Source of the DNA: an uncultured Actinomyces sp.
GTDB lineage: Bacteria > Actinomycetota > Actinomycetes > Actinomycetales > Actinomycetaceae
Assembly (NCBI GenBank): GCA_938014245.1
Contig: CALLSD010000046.1
Span: forward strand, 1 to 64,000
Direction: 5' to 3'
Length of the DNA: 64,000 bases
Part shown: positions 25,845 through 35,917 of the stretch, piece by piece
Layout of the letters: each line of letters starts with the position of its first letter
Numbering within the stretch: the first letter of the stretch is position 1
The notes under the pieces: model-generated
What the model saw: the letters and a program-made list of their open reading frames with translations, nothing else
Told to the model about the DNA's origin: nothing
Databases searched by the model: none
Position numbers and translations under genes: made by a program

Positions 25845-26988
25845 TCAGCAACTGCTGGACGAGGTGTGGTGGAACTGCATCAGCGAGCCCGCGGATACCC
25901 AACTTGAAGCTCTTCGAAGCGCATTGGGTGATGAAGAAGCGAAGCGCTGGCTCCTTGCAGAGCAGGTCTCTATCCCTGGCACACTCAGAAGCATTGAAGA
26001 TGCTTACAGGTCTTGTTGGAAAAGATGGAGGCCCCGGGCTCTTGCGGCTCAACCCGACGTCGAGCTGGCCATCTTGGAAAAAATCGGTGGCCACATCGTC
26101 TTGCCAAAAGATGACAAGTGGCCGAAGGGCTTTGTCAAACTTGGGCAGAGCGCGCCTCGAATGCTCTGGGTTCTCGGGGAGCTCTCGACGCGGTCGTCAA
26201 TTGCGATTGTGGGCGCTCGCGCGTCTTCAAACTACGGGAACAGCGTTGCTCGTGAACTTTCCCGAGAGCTTTCTCATCGGGGATTCGGCACAATTTCTGG
26301 CGGAGCGATCGGTATTGACTCCTATGTTCACCAGGGGAGCGTTGACGTAGCTGGCTACACATGTGCGTTCATGGCTGGTGGATTGGGCAATCTCTATCCC
26401 GCATGCAACACGGATCTCTTTCGAACGATCCTTGCCTGTGGGGGTGCGCTCATCTCTGAAGTTCCATGCACATTCCGCCCTGCAAAGTGGCGATTCTTGG
26501 GAAGAAACCGCTTGATTGCAGCAGCTGCAAGCGGAGTTGTCGTTGTCGAGGCCTCACCGCGTTCAGGGGCGCTGGCTACCTCTCGCTGGGCGCTCGAGCA
26601 AGGAACACCCGTTGGTGGGATCCCCGGATCTGTACATTCCGAAGCTTCGCGCGGGGTCCATGATTTGCTTCGCAATGGGGGAACTCTAATCCGTGACTAT
26701 GCCGATGTCCTCGAAATGATAGGGGAGGGGAACACTTCACAGATCCAAGAGCTTCCATTGTTCGGAGAACCTACTGCTCCTGATGGCCTTGTTGATTCCC
26801 TCGAACCGCTGCTGCGCCGCGTCTATGAGGCTCTTCCCCAAAGACGCTCCATGACGACCGAGCGTCTTGCCGTTGCGGCTGGCCTCGATGAAGAATCCGT
26901 TAAGGTCGCTCTAGCTCGACTTCAGCTCAGTGCATTCGTCGGTGTCGATGAGCGCGGCTGGCATCGCAGTCTTGGGCAAGCTCGATAG
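25831..26988 (+). CDS. dprA: DNA-processing protein DprA
   Basis: 385 residues; loads RecA on incoming single-stranded DNA. Rossmann-like core: IAIVGARASSNYGNSVA, SGGAIGIDSYVHQG, FMAGGLGNLYPACN, SEVP and FLGRNRLIAAAASGVVVVEA. A C-terminal winged helix (TTERLAVAAGLDEESVKVAL) follows. ATG at 25831 behind AAGGAGGCGAACACT; it overlaps the comM-like gene by 14 bases. Confidence 0.95.
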   Translation: MESDNQQLLDEVWWNCISEPADTQLEALRSALGDEEAKRWLLAEQVSIPGTLRSIEDAYRSCWKRWRPRALAAQPDVELAILEKIGGHIVLPKDDKWPKGFVKLGQSAPRMLWVLGELSTRSSIAIVGARASSNYGNSVARELSRELSHRGFGTISGGAIGIDSYVHQGSVDVAGYTCAFMAGGLGNLYPACNTDLFRTILACGGALISEVPCTFRPAKWRFLGRNRLIAAAASGVVVVEASPRSGALATSRWALEQGTPVGGIPGSVHSEASRGVHDLLRNGGTLIRDYADVLEMIGEGNTSQIQELPLFGEPTAPDGLVDSLEPLLRRVYEALPQRRSMTTERLAVAAGLDEESVKVALARLQLSAFVGVDERGWHRSLGQAR

Positions 26989-26997
26989 ACTTGCCCC

Positions 26998-27909
26998 GTG
27001 GAGGAGTCTTTGATCGATGCATGGGGCGTGTATTTGCGCGCCAATCTCGCGGTATCAGAGCACACCCTTCGCGCCTACATCAGTGATCTGCGTTCATTCA
27101 CTACTTATTGTCAGGTCGGTGAACTCTCAAAAGAGAACATCCGCCGCGTCGTCACTCTTCGGGCCATTCGTTCCTGGCTCGCCAGTTTGGTTCAACAGGG
27201 GAAATCGCGATCGACAATCTCTCGCAGAACGGCTTCAATTCGTTCCTTCACTGTCTGGGCATATCGCCGCGGGTACCTTGACAGCGATCCCGGATTGCTC
27301 GTGACCAGCGCTCGCGGGGACCAAAAACTTCCACAGGTTCAGACCCCTTCTGATACGGCTGAGCTCCTGTCTTTTGCAGCCACTCGTGCGCGTGAGGAAA
27401 ATTCTCCGGCGACGATACGCGATTGGGCCATCCTTGAGACGATCTACGCGACTGGTATTCGCGTGAGTGAAGTGTGCTCGCTGGAGACAACGTCGATTGA
27501 CCAACAGGGCATGACATTAAGGGTGATCGGTAAGGGAAATAAAGAACGAGTCGTTCCTTTTACGCGTGCATGTTTGTCTGCACTGCAGGTATGGCTGTCT
27601 CAAGGTCGACCGAGTTTGGTGATTCCCGAGGCGGGACGTGCTCTCTTTGTTGGAGATAAGGGAAAGCGCATCGACCCTCGTGTGATCCGCGCGATGATCC
27701 ATCGAATGTGCGCGCAGGCCGGTGTGCGAGACCTTGCCCCTCACGCTCTTCGTCACACTGCAGCGACGCATATTCTGGCTGGAGGCGCAGACCTCAGGGC
27801 CGTGCAAGAAATGCTTGGACATTCTTCACTTCAAACAACTCAGCGTTATACGCATGTGGATGCTCAGCGCCTGAGCGCGATCTACAAACAAGCGCATCCT
27901 AGGGCTTAG
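26998..27909 (+). CDS. xerC: Tyrosine recombinase XerC
   Basis: 303 residues; resolves chromosome dimers at dif together with a second Xer protein. N-terminal SAM-like core-binding domain (4-95). Catalytic residues: Arg155 (TGIRVSE), Lys179 (GKGNKE), His249 and Arg252 (HALRHT), His275 (LGHSS) and Tyr284 (QRYTHV). GTG start 9 bp after dprA. No transposase or att-like repeat nearby, so the housekeeping role is preferred over a phage integrase. Confidence 0.93.
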   Translation: MEESLIDAWGVYLRANLAVSEHTLRAYISDLRSFTTYCQVGELSKENIRRVVTLRAIRSWLASLVQQGKSRSTISRRTASIRSFTVWAYRRGYLDSDPGLLVTSARGDQKLPQVQTPSDTAELLSFAATRAREENSPATIRDWAILETIYATGIRVSEVCSLETTSIDQQGMTLRVIGKGNKERVVPFTRACLSALQVWLSQGRPSLVIPEAGRALFVGDKGKRIDPRVIRAMIHRMCAQAGVRDLAPHALRHTAATHILAGGADLRAVQEMLGHSSLQTTQRYTHVDAQRLSAIYKQAHPRA

Positions 27910-27912
27910 TGC

Positions 27913-28443
27913 TCATCGCAGAGTTTTCAGCCGTGGGTGTCCTTGGAGCATCCTGAGCGGATTGATGTAGCGGTAACGACTGACTTTCGCGCCCCAGTGA
28001 AGATCGCCTTTCTGCATATGCGAATCCTCCTGCTTGTGCGGGGCAATTTCACCGATGCGCTGCCCACGCTGCACGGCCTCGCCAATGCGGAGGGAAGAAG
28101 TTGCTGGCTCAAAGGTGGAATGGATTCCCGCACAATTGATGGAAAGAACCTCACGTCCGGCGAGCATCCCGGCAAAGACTACCGTTCCGTTGCACGGGGA
28201 GCGAAGCGAAGGATCCTCACTTCCGACCTTGACCCATATCCCTCGTGAGCCCGAAAGCCACGGCTTATCAGGTGGGGCAAAACCTTGAGTAAGAGTGAAA
28301 GGCTCGGAAAAAGGAAGAGCCCACACGGAAGATGCGCGCGGCATGGATGGCTGAGCTATTCCGGGGAAACAGAAGCTCCACGTGAAGACGAATATCGCCA
28401 TACCGGGGATGATCCGCAGAAAGCTATACACACGTTGATTCAT
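27913..28443 (-). CDS. Exported M23-family-like protein lacking zinc ligands
   Basis: 176 residues: basic start, one hydrophobic segment (about 9-29) and a LytM/M23 domain (about 60-165), as usually encoded next to rpsB in Actinobacteria. The usual active motif G-H-R-G-V-D reads G-S-R-G-I-W here (Ser66 and Trp70), so a zinc-binding His and Asp are lost; only the later His149 in LHWG remains. It is therefore more likely a catalytically dead regulator or binding protein than an endopeptidase. It faces xerC tail to tail. Confidence 0.8.
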   Translation of the reverse strand: MNQRVYSFLRIIPGMAIFVFTWSFCFPGIAQPSMPRASSVWALPFSEPFTLTQGFAPPDKPWLSGSRGIWVKVGSEDPSLRSPCNGTVVFAGMLAGREVLSINCAGIHSTFEPATSSLRIGEAVQRGQRIGEIAPHKQEDSHMQKGDLHWGAKVSRYRYINPLRMLQGHPRLKTLR

Positions 28444-28802
28444 GAATCTAGTGTGCAAATGGGGAAACGATGCGGGGTCTGCTAGATGAAATCTGTGGAA
28501 AACGCCGAGGGAGTGTCCTCCCTGTGGATATAGGCATGTGAGCTATTGCAAGTGAAATGACTGCATTTCGTACCCCGCTGGGTCCGAAGAGCTAGGTGAG
28601 ATGAGATAAGATTGGACAGCATTCGCTGTGCGAATGACTTCGCGTGCTATTTTCCGAGCACCTCACGGAAGTGAAAGTGCCGGGGCAGTTGCGTCACGGT
28701 CCAATGGGTCGCAACGTCATAGCACCAGGGCCGAAAAGGCACATTAACCGAGAAAACCGGGGGAAACCCCACGATCCCGCCCAGCGGGGAAAGGACGATG
28801 CA
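28444..28802. other. Gene-free 359-bp leader between the M23-like gene and rpsB
   Basis: No convincing ORF or known RNA family was recognised. It should hold the divergent promoters for the M23-like gene and rpsB. A -10-like TAAGAT lies near 28605 without a matching -35. Two DnaA-box-like 9-mers on the minus strand occur at 28494-28502 (TGTGGAAAA, one mismatch) and 28523-28531 (TGTGGATAT, one mismatch). The stretch near rpsB may be its autoregulatory leader, but no conserved fold could be shown. Confidence 0.5.
28494..28531 (-). promoter_or_regulatory. Pair of DnaA-box-like sites upstream of rpsB
   Basis: TGTGGAAAA (28494-28502) and TGTGGATAT (28523-28531) each match the reverse DnaA box TGTGGATAA at 8 of 9 positions and are 20 bases apart in the same orientation. 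Regulation of the M23-like gene or rpsB by DnaA is conceivable. Chance occurrence is not excluded. Confidence 0.25.
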
Positions 28803-29636
28803 ATGGCAGTCGTCACCATGCGCCAGCTCCTGGAATCTGGCGTGCACTTCGGGCACCAGACCCGTCGTTGGAACCCGAAGATGAAGCGTTTCATCCTCAC
28901 CGAACGTAACGGCATCTACATCATCGACCTCGAGCAGACCATTGCCGATATCGATATTGCCTTCGATTTCGTGAAGGAAACCGTTGCTCACGGTGGAACC
29001 ATCCTCTTTGTTGGCACCAAGAAGCAGGCTCAGGAAGCTGTTGCCGAGCAGGCACAGCGCGTTGGCATGCCTTACGTGAACCACCGTTGGCTTGGCGGTA
29101 TGCTCACCAACTTCTCCACCGTTTCCAAGCGCCTGCAGCGCCTGAAGGAACTCGAGCAGATTGACTTCGACGATGTGGCATCTTCTGGCCGCACCAAGAA
29201 GGAACTGCTCATGATGCGCCGCGAGAAGGACAAGCTTGCTCGCACCCTCGGTGGTATTCGCGATATGGCCAAGGTTCCCTCCGCAGTGTGGATCGTTGAC
29301 CCGAAGAAGGAACACCTTGCGGTTTCCGAAGCTCGCAAGCTCAACATCCCGATCGTGGCCATCCTTGACACCAACGCCGATCCGGACGAGGTCGACTACC
29401 GCATCCCCGGCAACGACGACGCCATCCGCGCCGTTGCGCTGCTGACCCGCGTGATCGCCGACGCAGTTGCCGAAGGCCTGCTTGCACGCAGCGCCGGCCG
29501 CAAGAACGCTTCCGAGGAAACCACTGCTGAGCCTTTGGCTGAGTGGGAGCGCGAGCTCCTCGAAGGTGAAGTTGCCGCCGATGAGGCAGCAGCACAGGCC
29601 GTCGCCACCGAGTCTGAAACCCCCGCACAGGACTGA
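28803..29636 (+). CDS. rpsB: 30S ribosomal protein uS2
   Basis: 277 residues. [19 protein letters not shown] start, [26 protein letters not shown] and [15 protein letters not shown]. The ATG at 28803 follows GGAAAGGACG. An acidic Ala/Glu tail (after about 235) extends the family core. First gene of rpsB-tsf, as expected. Confidence 0.97.
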   Translation: MAVVTMRQLLESGVHFGHQTRRWNPKMKRFILTERNGIYIIDLEQTIADIDIAFDFVKETVAHGGTILFVGTKKQAQEAVAEQAQRVGMPYVNHRWLGGMLTNFSTVSKRLQRLKELEQIDFDDVASSGRTKKELLMMRREKDKLARTLGGIRDMAKVPSAVWIVDPKKEHLAVSEARKLNIPIVAILDTNADPDEVDYRIPGNDDAIRAVALLTRVIADAVAEGLLARSAGRKNASEETTAEPLAEWERELLEGEVAADEAAAQAVATESETPAQD

Positions 29637-29660
29637 AGCTCAGAAAGAAGGAAATCAGTA

Positions 29661-30488
29661 ATGGCTAATTTCACCGCTGCTGATGTGAAGGCTCTGCGCG
29701 AGAAGACTGGCGCAGGCATGATGGACGTCAAGAAGGCGCTCCAGGAAGCCGACGGCGATGCTGAAAAGGCTCTCGAAATCATTCGTCTGAAGGGCCTGAA
29801 GTCGCTGTCCAAGCGCGAAGGCCGTCAGGCATCCGCCGGCCTGCTCGCCGCATCCGTCCAGGACGGCGTGGGCGTCATGGTCGAGGTCAACTCCGAGACC
29901 GACTTCGTTGCCAAGAACCAGAAGTTCATTGACTTCGCACACTCTGTCCTCGAGGCCGCTGTTGCCTCCGGCGCATCCGATGTTGACTCGCTGCTTGCAG
30001 CTCCGATGGGCGACTCCACTGTCAAGGAACAGCTTGACGCAATGGCCGCAGTTATCGGCGAAAAGCTCGAGATCCGTCGCGTGATTCGTGTTGAGGGCGA
30101 GAACGTTGATCTCTACCTGCACCAGACCAGCCCCGACCTGCCCCCGCAGGTTGGTGTCTTCGTCGTCACCGACGCAGCTGGAGCTGGCGTTGCACACGAT
30201 GTCGCGATGCACGTCGCTGCCTACATGCCCGCTTACCTTGACCGTGACTCGGTTCCGGCCGATGTCTTGGAGAAGGAACGCGCAACCCTCGAGAAGATCA
30301 CCCTCGAGGAAGGCAAGCCCGAGAAGATCGTCCCCAAGATCGTTCAGGGACGTCTTGAGGCATTCTTCAAGGACAACTGCCTCGTCGACCAGGCATTTGC
30401 TCGCGATCCTTCAAAGTCCGTCGGACAGGTTCTGCGCGACGCTGGTGCAAAGGTCACCCAGTTCGTGCGCGTCCACGTCGGCGCCTGA
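29661..30488 (+). CDS. tsf: Elongation factor Ts
   Basis: 275 residues; nucleotide exchange factor for EF-Tu. N-terminal UBA-like domain (VKALREKTGAGMMDVKKAL) and core TDFVAKNQKF, with a C-terminal module (KFxxxxCLVDQAF-like). AAAGAAGGAAATCAGTA precedes the start. A strong terminator follows. Confidence 0.97.
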   Translation: MANFTAADVKALREKTGAGMMDVKKALQEADGDAEKALEIIRLKGLKSLSKREGRQASAGLLAASVQDGVGVMVEVNSETDFVAKNQKFIDFAHSVLEAAVASGASDVDSLLAAPMGDSTVKEQLDAMAAVIGEKLEIRRVIRVEGENVDLYLHQTSPDLPPQVGVFVVTDAAGAGVAHDVAMHVAAYMPAYLDRDSVPADVLEKERATLEKITLEEGKPEKIVPKIVQGRLEAFFKDNCLVDQAFARDPSKSVGQVLRDAGAKVTQFVRVHVGA

Positions 30489-30494
30489 TTTTGT

Positions 30495-30524
30495 GTGATG
30501 GCCCCGCTTTTGCGGGGCCATCAC
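30495..30524 (+). terminator. tsf terminator
   Basis: Perfect 13-bp stem (30495-30507 with 30512-30524), TTTT loop, GC-rich base. It lies 7 bases after the tsf stop and separates rpsB-tsf from pyrH-frr-cdsA. Confidence 0.8.
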
Positions 30525-30567
30525 CCTATCTCTTAGGACTCAGCACTCATTCAAAGGAGAAGTACTC

Positions 30568-31287
30568 ATGCCAGCTGCTCGTCGCGTCCTCCTCAAACTC
30601 TCAGGTGAAGCTTTTGGCGGAGGTTCCGTCGGCCTCGATCCCACTGTTGTCCGCTCGATTGCAGAGCAGATCGCCCAAGCCGTTCACGCCGGGATCCAGG
30701 TTGCAGTCGTCGTTGGCGGTGGTAACTTCTTCCGCGGCGCCGAGTTGTCCAGGCAAGGCTTGGACCGCTCACGTGCCGACTACATGGGAATGCTCGGCAC
30801 CGTCATGAATGCCCTGGCTCTTCAAGACTTCATCGAGCAATCCGGTGTTCCGGCCCGTGTCCAAAGCGCAATTGCAATGCAACAGGTGGCAGAACCTTAC
30901 ATCCCGCTGCGCGCTATTCGTCACCTCGAAAAGGGACGCGTTGTTCTCTTCGGTGCCGGTGCCGGATTGCCCTATTTCTCTACCGATACGGTCTCCGCGC
31001 AGCGCGCGTTGGAGACTCATTGCGATGAACTTCTTGTTGCAAAGAACGGTGTTGACGGCGTCTACGATGACGATCCTCGAGTCAACCCGAATGCGCATAA
31101 GCTTGACTTTGTCACCTATCAAGATGCGCTGAGCCGTGGTCTGAAGGTCGTTGATGCTGCTGCCTTCGCGCTTGGCCAGGAAAACGGGCTGACAATGCGT
31201 GTCTTTGGCATGTCAGAACCTGGTAACGTTACTGCCGCGCTCCGTGGCGAAAAAATCGGTACGCTTGTCCTCAGCGAATCACACTGA
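30568..31287 (+). CDS. pyrH: Uridylate kinase
   Basis: 239 residues, amino-acid-kinase fold; phosphorylates UMP to [57 protein letters not shown] and [13 protein letters not shown]. Spacing of 13 bp to frr suggests co-transcription. Confidence 0.97.
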   Translation: MPAARRVLLKLSGEAFGGGSVGLDPTVVRSIAEQIAQAVHAGIQVAVVVGGGNFFRGAELSRQGLDRSRADYMGMLGTVMNALALQDFIEQSGVPARVQSAIAMQQVAEPYIPLRAIRHLEKGRVVLFGAGAGLPYFSTDTVSAQRALETHCDELLVAKNGVDGVYDDDPRVNPNAHKLDFVTYQDALSRGLKVVDAAAFALGQENGLTMRVFGMSEPGNVTAALRGEKIGTLVLSESH

Positions 31288-31300
31288 AAGGAAGATTTCC

Positions 31301-31858
31301 GTGATCGACGACATCCTGCTTGAAGCAGAAGAAAAAATGGATAAGACGGTCGAAGCAGCCCGTCATGAATTCGGTAATATCCGCACCGGACGTGCAAATG
31401 CTGGCATGTTCGAGCAGCTCCTTGTTGATTACTATGGAGCCCCGACCCCGATGCAGCAGTTGGCTTCTTTCCAGATTCCTGAAGCTCGTACCGTTCTGAT
31501 TTCGCCTTTTGATCGCACTGCGACCCAGGAGATCATCAAGACGCTGCGCGAGTCCGATTTGGGGGTCAACCCGACTGATGACGGAAATGTTGTTCGCGTT
31601 GTTTTGCCCGCTTTGACTGAAGAACGTCGTAAGGAATACGTCAAGCAGGCAAAGAACAAGGCAGAAGATGCTCGCGTTTCGGTTCGCTCCATCCGTCGTA
31701 AGGCAAAGGAAAGCCTCGATCGTCTGAAGAAGGACGGCGAAGCAGGAGAAGACGAAGTCGAGCGCGCAGAAAAGGCCCTCGAGGCTGCAACGAAGGCTCG
31801 CGTCGAATTGATCGACCACCTTCTTGCAACTAAGGAAAGCGAACTTCTCACCATCTGA
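31301..31858 (+). CDS. frr: Ribosome recycling factor
   Basis: 185 residues; splits post-termination ribosomes with EF-G. IDDILLEAEEKMDKTVEAAR, NIRTGRANAGMFEQLLVDYYG, and SDLGVNPTDDGNVVRVVLP. GTG start at 31301 behind AAAGGAAG. The stop overlaps cdsA by one base. Confidence 0.97.
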   Translation: MIDDILLEAEEKMDKTVEAARHEFGNIRTGRANAGMFEQLLVDYYGAPTPMQQLASFQIPEARTVLISPFDRTATQEIIKTLRESDLGVNPTDDGNVVRVVLPALTEERRKEYVKQAKNKAEDARVSVRSIRRKAKESLDRLKKDGEAGEDEVERAEKALEAATKARVELIDHLLATKESELLTI

Positions 31859-32754
31859 TGTCCACCACATCCCATCAACACGGTCCATCGGTGTTTTCGC
31901 GCGTCTTTTCACCTCAGCCGCGCGAAAACACCCAGCCGCTAGCACCAACGGGGAAGGCCGGTCGTAATCTTCCGGCAGCGGTTTCTTCTGCTGTAGTCCT
32001 GATTGCCTTGCTCGTCGCCTCGCTACTTGTCGTCCAAGGGCTCTTTGTCGGCTTCGTGTGCTGCATCGCTCTGCTTGGATTGTGGGAGTTGGGAGGAGCC
32101 TTCGCTCGGGTTGGTACTCATATCGCCCTTGCTCCCTTGTACCTTGGCGCAATTGGCATGATGGTCTGCGCGTGGCTTCTTGGCCCCGAGGCCCTCACCA
32201 TGGCCCTCTATCTCACTGTTTTTGCGGTTGTGGTGTGGCGCCTCATTGATGCCCCAACGCCTTCGAGGATTGCTGACATCACGGCCAGCGTGTTTAGCGC
32301 AATCTATGTGCCTTTCCTCGCGTGCTTCGTTGTTTTGATGCTGCGCGAGTTTCGCTCGCCTGCAGTTATTGGGGTCTACGTTGCGGTGACCTGCTTTAAC
32401 GATATTGGCGGCTGGCTTGTCGGTATTCTTTTCGGAAAGCATCCGATGGCGCCGCGTCTGTCCCCAAAGAAGTCGTGGGAAGGATTCGTTGGATCGCTTG
32501 CGTTCTGCATTGGTACTGGCGTTGGTGGCTTCTATCTTCTGGGCGCAACGTGGTGGTGGGGTTTGATCGCCGGTGCGTGTGGCTGTGTCTGTGCGACGAT
32601 CGGTGACCTCACGGAATCCTTGATCAAGCGTGAAGTCGGTTTGAAAGATATGTCTGCTTTGATCCCCGGGCACGGTGGCGTGCTTGATCGCGTGGACTCT
32701 CTTGTCATGACGGCCCCCGTTTTCTATGTGATTTTTCTTCTCGCACTTCGCTAA
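31858..32754 (+). CDS. cdsA: Phosphatidate cytidylyltransferase
   Basis: 298 residues; makes CDP-diacylglycerol from phosphatidate and CTP at the membrane. About seven to eight membrane helices after a 35-residue cytoplasmic start. The C-terminal CDP-DAG synthase signature is present: SPKKSWEGFVGSLAF, GDLTESLIKREVGLKDMS and IPGHGGVLDRVDS. Confidence 0.95.
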   Translation: MSTTSHQHGPSVFSRVFSPQPRENTQPLAPTGKAGRNLPAAVSSAVVLIALLVASLLVVQGLFVGFVCCIALLGLWELGGAFARVGTHIALAPLYLGAIGMMVCAWLLGPEALTMALYLTVFAVVVWRLIDAPTPSRIADITASVFSAIYVPFLACFVVLMLREFRSPAVIGVYVAVTCFNDIGGWLVGILFGKHPMAPRLSPKKSWEGFVGSLAFCIGTGVGGFYLLGATWWWGLIAGACGCVCATIGDLTESLIKREVGLKDMSALIPGHGGVLDRVDSLVMTAPVFYVIFLLALR

Positions 32755-32823
32755 GCGATCTGCGATGGACGCAGATGCCGGTGGGAGCGATTAGGCTATG
32801 CACGTGGAAAGGAGGCCGTTGCG

Positions 32824-34065
32824 GTGAGCATAGAACAGCACAAGCGACGTGAGGTACGTCCAACAGATCAATTGCCTGAAGGCGCGACGTCGCCTGATGC
32901 GAAGCCTCAGGTGACTTTTACTGCGCGTAGGCGCGGGAAAGCACCTCGTCATCTTGCTGATTTTGACCGAAGTGAACGCAAGGCTTTTGTTTCCGAGGCC
33001 GGGCTGCCTGCTTTCCGCGCCGACCAGCTTTCGCGTCACTACTTTGAACGCCACGTGAGCGATCCCGCGCTGATGACGGATATGCCGAAGAGTGCGCATG
33101 ACGTCATTTCTGCGACACTTCTTCCTTCTCTTGTGCGTGAGGTCGCTGTTCTTGAGGCCGATCGCGGAGAGACTCTTAAGCACCTGTGGGAACTCTATGA
33201 CGGGGCCCGCGTGGAGTCCGTTCTCATGCGTTACAGTGATCGGACGACTTTGTGCATTTCTTCCCAGGCTGGGTGTGGGATGGGTTGTCCTTTCTGTGCC
33301 ACGGGTCAGATGGGGCTGACACGTAACTTGTCGACGGCCGAAATCATTGACCAAGTGCGTTGCGCACATCAAGCGTGTGAACAGGGGATGGTTGGTGGAT
33401 CGCCCACGCACCTATCGAACATTGTGTTCATGGGAATGGGGGAGCCTCTGGCAAACTACAAGGCGGTTGTGGGGGCTCTCCATCGAATCATTGATCCTTC
33501 GCCAAGCGGTTTCGGTATGTCAGCACGCAATGTCACTGTCTCGACGGTCGGTCTGGTTCCTGCGATTGATCGCCTCGCGCAAGAAGGTCTGCCCGTGACT
33601 TTGGCCGTGTCTCTGCACACTCCAGATGATGACCTCAGAGATGAACTCATCCCTATCAATTCCCGTTGGAAGGTCGGCGAGCTTCTTGACGCCGCGCGAC
33701 GTTACTTCGTTGCGACTGGACGTCGTGTGTCTATTGAATACGCCTTGATTAAAGATATGAATGATCAGGTTTGGCGTGCGCAGCTCCTCGCTGACGAGCT
33801 CAACAAGCGCGGCAGGGGATGGGCACATGTCAACCCCATTCCGCTCAACCCAACTCCGGGATCTATTTGGACCGCGTCCACTCGTCGTGCGCAGGATGCA
33901 TTCGTCCACACACTGCGAGACAATGGAATCTCGACAACGATTCGTGATACCCGCGGCTCTGATATCGACGGTGCCTGTGGGCAGCTTGCGACGGCTGTCA
34001 ATAACCGCGAGCGTGCGCGTCAAAGTGCGCGTGAGAATAATGCACATGAAGAGGAGATGCGATGA
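32824..34065 (+). CDS. rlmN: 23S rRNA / tRNA adenine-C2 methyltransferase RlmN
   Basis: 413 residues; radical SAM enzyme that methylates A2503 of 23S rRNA and A37 of some tRNAs. CxxxCxxC cluster at Cys151, Cys155 and Cys158 (CGMGCPFC), the GMGEPL SAM site, and the late catalytic Cys in [12 protein letters not shown] start behind AAAGGAGG. About 45 N-terminal residues are unstructured. Overlaps the next gene by ATGA. Confidence 0.95.
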   Translation: MSIEQHKRREVRPTDQLPEGATSPDAKPQVTFTARRRGKAPRHLADFDRSERKAFVSEAGLPAFRADQLSRHYFERHVSDPALMTDMPKSAHDVISATLLPSLVREVAVLEADRGETLKHLWELYDGARVESVLMRYSDRTTLCISSQAGCGMGCPFCATGQMGLTRNLSTAEIIDQVRCAHQACEQGMVGGSPTHLSNIVFMGMGEPLANYKAVVGALHRIIDPSPSGFGMSARNVTVSTVGLVPAIDRLAQEGLPVTLAVSLHTPDDDLRDELIPINSRWKVGELLDAARRYFVATGRRVSIEYALIKDMNDQVWRAQLLADELNKRGRGWAHVNPIPLNPTPGSIWTASTRRAQDAFVHTLRDNGISTTIRDTRGSDIDGACGQLATAVNNRERARQSARENNAHEEEMR

Positions 34066-34613
34066 GCGACGCTTTCCCGACGACGGGAATTTTCCGGCGT
34101 GGTTACGGTAAGGACGCCGTAGATGACTTCTTCGTCGATGCTCGTCATGCCTACGAGGGGGGCCTTCCTGCTGAGCAATTCAGTGCGGAGCAGGTCCGAC
34201 AGGCTTCCTTTCCTCGGCAGCGCAACGGTTATGACACACAGGCTGTCGATGCAGCGATGAGTCGCCTCGAAGCTGCTTTTGTTCAGCGTGATCGTGCTGA
34301 CCACATTGCAGTTAATGGAGAGGCTGCTTGGTACGAAAGGGTCGCAGACCGTGCGACTACCTTGTACCCGCGATTGCTTCGCCCCTACGGGGATCGTTTT
34401 GCTCACCCAAAGTCCGGAATTGGCTACGATGCTGAGCAAGTCGATGATCTTTTGGATCGGATCGCTGCCTTCTTCGATGATCGTGAGGAGCTTCTGGCTG
34501 ACGATGTTCGCCATGCCTTGTTCAAGTCTGCGCGCGGCAAGAAAGCATATGCGATGGGGCCAGTTGATGCCTATCTAGGCCGTGCAGTCGAGATCCTTCT
34601 CTCCGTGAATTAA
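34062..34613 (+). CDS. Protein with four DivIVA-like GY-VD motifs
   Basis: 183 residues. The DivIVA N-terminal-type motif occurs four times, at about residues 13-23 ([11 protein letters not shown]), 56-65 ([10 protein letters not shown]), 123-132 ([10 protein letters not shown]) and 163-170 (AMGPVDAY). In DivIVA/Wag31 this motif binds membranes. A full coiled-coil DivIVA tail is missing. May act in polar growth or division. Translationally coupled to rlmN, 3 bp before dxr. Confidence 0.75.
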   Translation: MSDAFPTTGIFRRGYGKDAVDDFFVDARHAYEGGLPAEQFSAEQVRQASFPRQRNGYDTQAVDAAMSRLEAAFVQRDRADHIAVNGEAAWYERVADRATTLYPRLLRPYGDRFAHPKSGIGYDAEQVDDLLDRIAAFFDDREELLADDVRHALFKSARGKKAYAMGPVDAYLGRAVEILLSVN

Positions 34614-34616
34614 ACG

Positions 34617-35813
34617 ATGACACAGCAAGTTGTCCTTCTAGGCTCAACGGGATCCATCGGCACCCAGGCCCTGCAGGTTATCGACCAATACGCAGAGCGT
34701 TTCGATGTTGTTGCGCTGAGCGCGGGTGGACATTCCCTAGAACTCCTCGCTGAGCAGTGCGTACGCTATCGCCCACAAATCGTGGGTATCCACAGCGGTG
34801 ACGTTGATGAACTCGCTCAACTCATTGACTCAAAAGGTGGCGCTGTCCCGGAAATTCTCCACGGCGCAGAGGCCTCGACGCAGATCGCTGGATATTTCCC
34901 TCGGGCCGTGGTTTTGAATGGGATTACCGGAGGCGTTGGCCTCGGACCTACACTTGCCGCTCTTGAAGCGGGCGCAACACTAGCTCTGGCAAATAAGGAA
35001 TCCTTGGTTGTTGGCGGTTCCTTGGTACGCAGGCGTATGCGTCGACCTGGGCAGATCGTTCCCGTTGATTCAGAACATTCGGCGATTGCTCAGTGTCTGG
35101 AAATCGGTGTACATGAAAAAGGACTGACTGCTTCCCGCGTGACGGGAAAGAGCGAGGTCGCCCAGCTTGTTCTCACGGCCTCGGGTGGTCCTTTCAGAGG
35201 GAAGAAACGCCACGAACTCACGGATGTTACTCCCCAGCAGGCTTTGGCGCACCCGACGTGGAGTATGGGGCCGGTTGTCACCATTAATTCCTCAACGCTG
35301 GTCAACAAGGGCCTCGAACTGATCGAGGCACACCTTCTTTTTGATATTCCGGCAGACGATATTGTTCCGGTTGTTCACCCTCAGTCCATCGTTCACTCGA
35401 TGGTGACGTGGAAAGATGGCGCAACGATCGCCCAGGCTTCTCCGCCCGATATGAAGCTCCCGATTGCTCTGGGACTCACCTGGCCTGAGCGACTTCCCGA
35501 TATTGAAAAACCTGTTGATTTTCTCCGCGCACAGGAGTGGACCTTCGAACCCGTTGATTTCGAGACTTTCCCGGCCCTCACTCTTGCTCGCGCAGCTGTT
35601 TCGGAATCGGAAACGCACCCGGCAGTCTATAACGCGGCGAACGAAGTTTTCGTTCAAGCCTTCCTTGAAGACAGACTTCCCTACCTGTCAATTGTCGACC
35701 TCTTGGCGCAGGTTCTTGCCGAGCACTCCGGTATCGCACATCCGAGTGTGGAAGATATTCTCGGCGTTGAAGAGTGGGCGCGACATCGGGCCGAGCACCT
35801 GTGTGCTTACTGA
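34617..35813 (+). CDS. dxr: 1-deoxy-D-xylulose 5-phosphate reductoisomerase
   Basis: 398 residues; first committed step of the MEP isoprenoid pathway, NADPH-dependent. GSTGSIGTQALQVI nucleotide site, ANKESLVVGG, PVDSEHSAIAQCL metal site, LVLTASGGPFRG and the TWSMGPVVTINSSTLVNKGLE block. ispG of the same pathway is encoded 1.4 kb downstream. Confidence 0.97.
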   Translation: MTQQVVLLGSTGSIGTQALQVIDQYAERFDVVALSAGGHSLELLAEQCVRYRPQIVGIHSGDVDELAQLIDSKGGAVPEILHGAEASTQIAGYFPRAVVLNGITGGVGLGPTLAALEAGATLALANKESLVVGGSLVRRRMRRPGQIVPVDSEHSAIAQCLEIGVHEKGLTASRVTGKSEVAQLVLTASGGPFRGKKRHELTDVTPQQALAHPTWSMGPVVTINSSTLVNKGLELIEAHLLFDIPADDIVPVVHPQSIVHSMVTWKDGATIAQASPPDMKLPIALGLTWPERLPDIEKPVDFLRAQEWTFEPVDFETFPALTLARAAVSESETHPAVYNAANEVFVQAFLEDRLPYLSIVDLLAQVLAEHSGIAHPSVEDILGVEEWARHRAEHLCAY

Positions 35814-35917
35814 TTGTGCCTACGGATACACGCTAGATATGGCTAGGCTGGAACAGGCTAAATAGGTTTGGCAGTAGGAATACCGTTGCACGCATTGAAT
35901 GAGGATGAAGGACGAAC

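Noticed and set aside
28600..28800. A riboswitch in the rpsB leader
   Set aside because: No conserved aptamer motif was found; a ribosomal protein leader is the simpler reading.
28644..28802. A 53-residue N-terminal extension of uS2
   Set aside because: The family starts at MAVVTM, which has its own ribosome site; the upstream stretch is leader.
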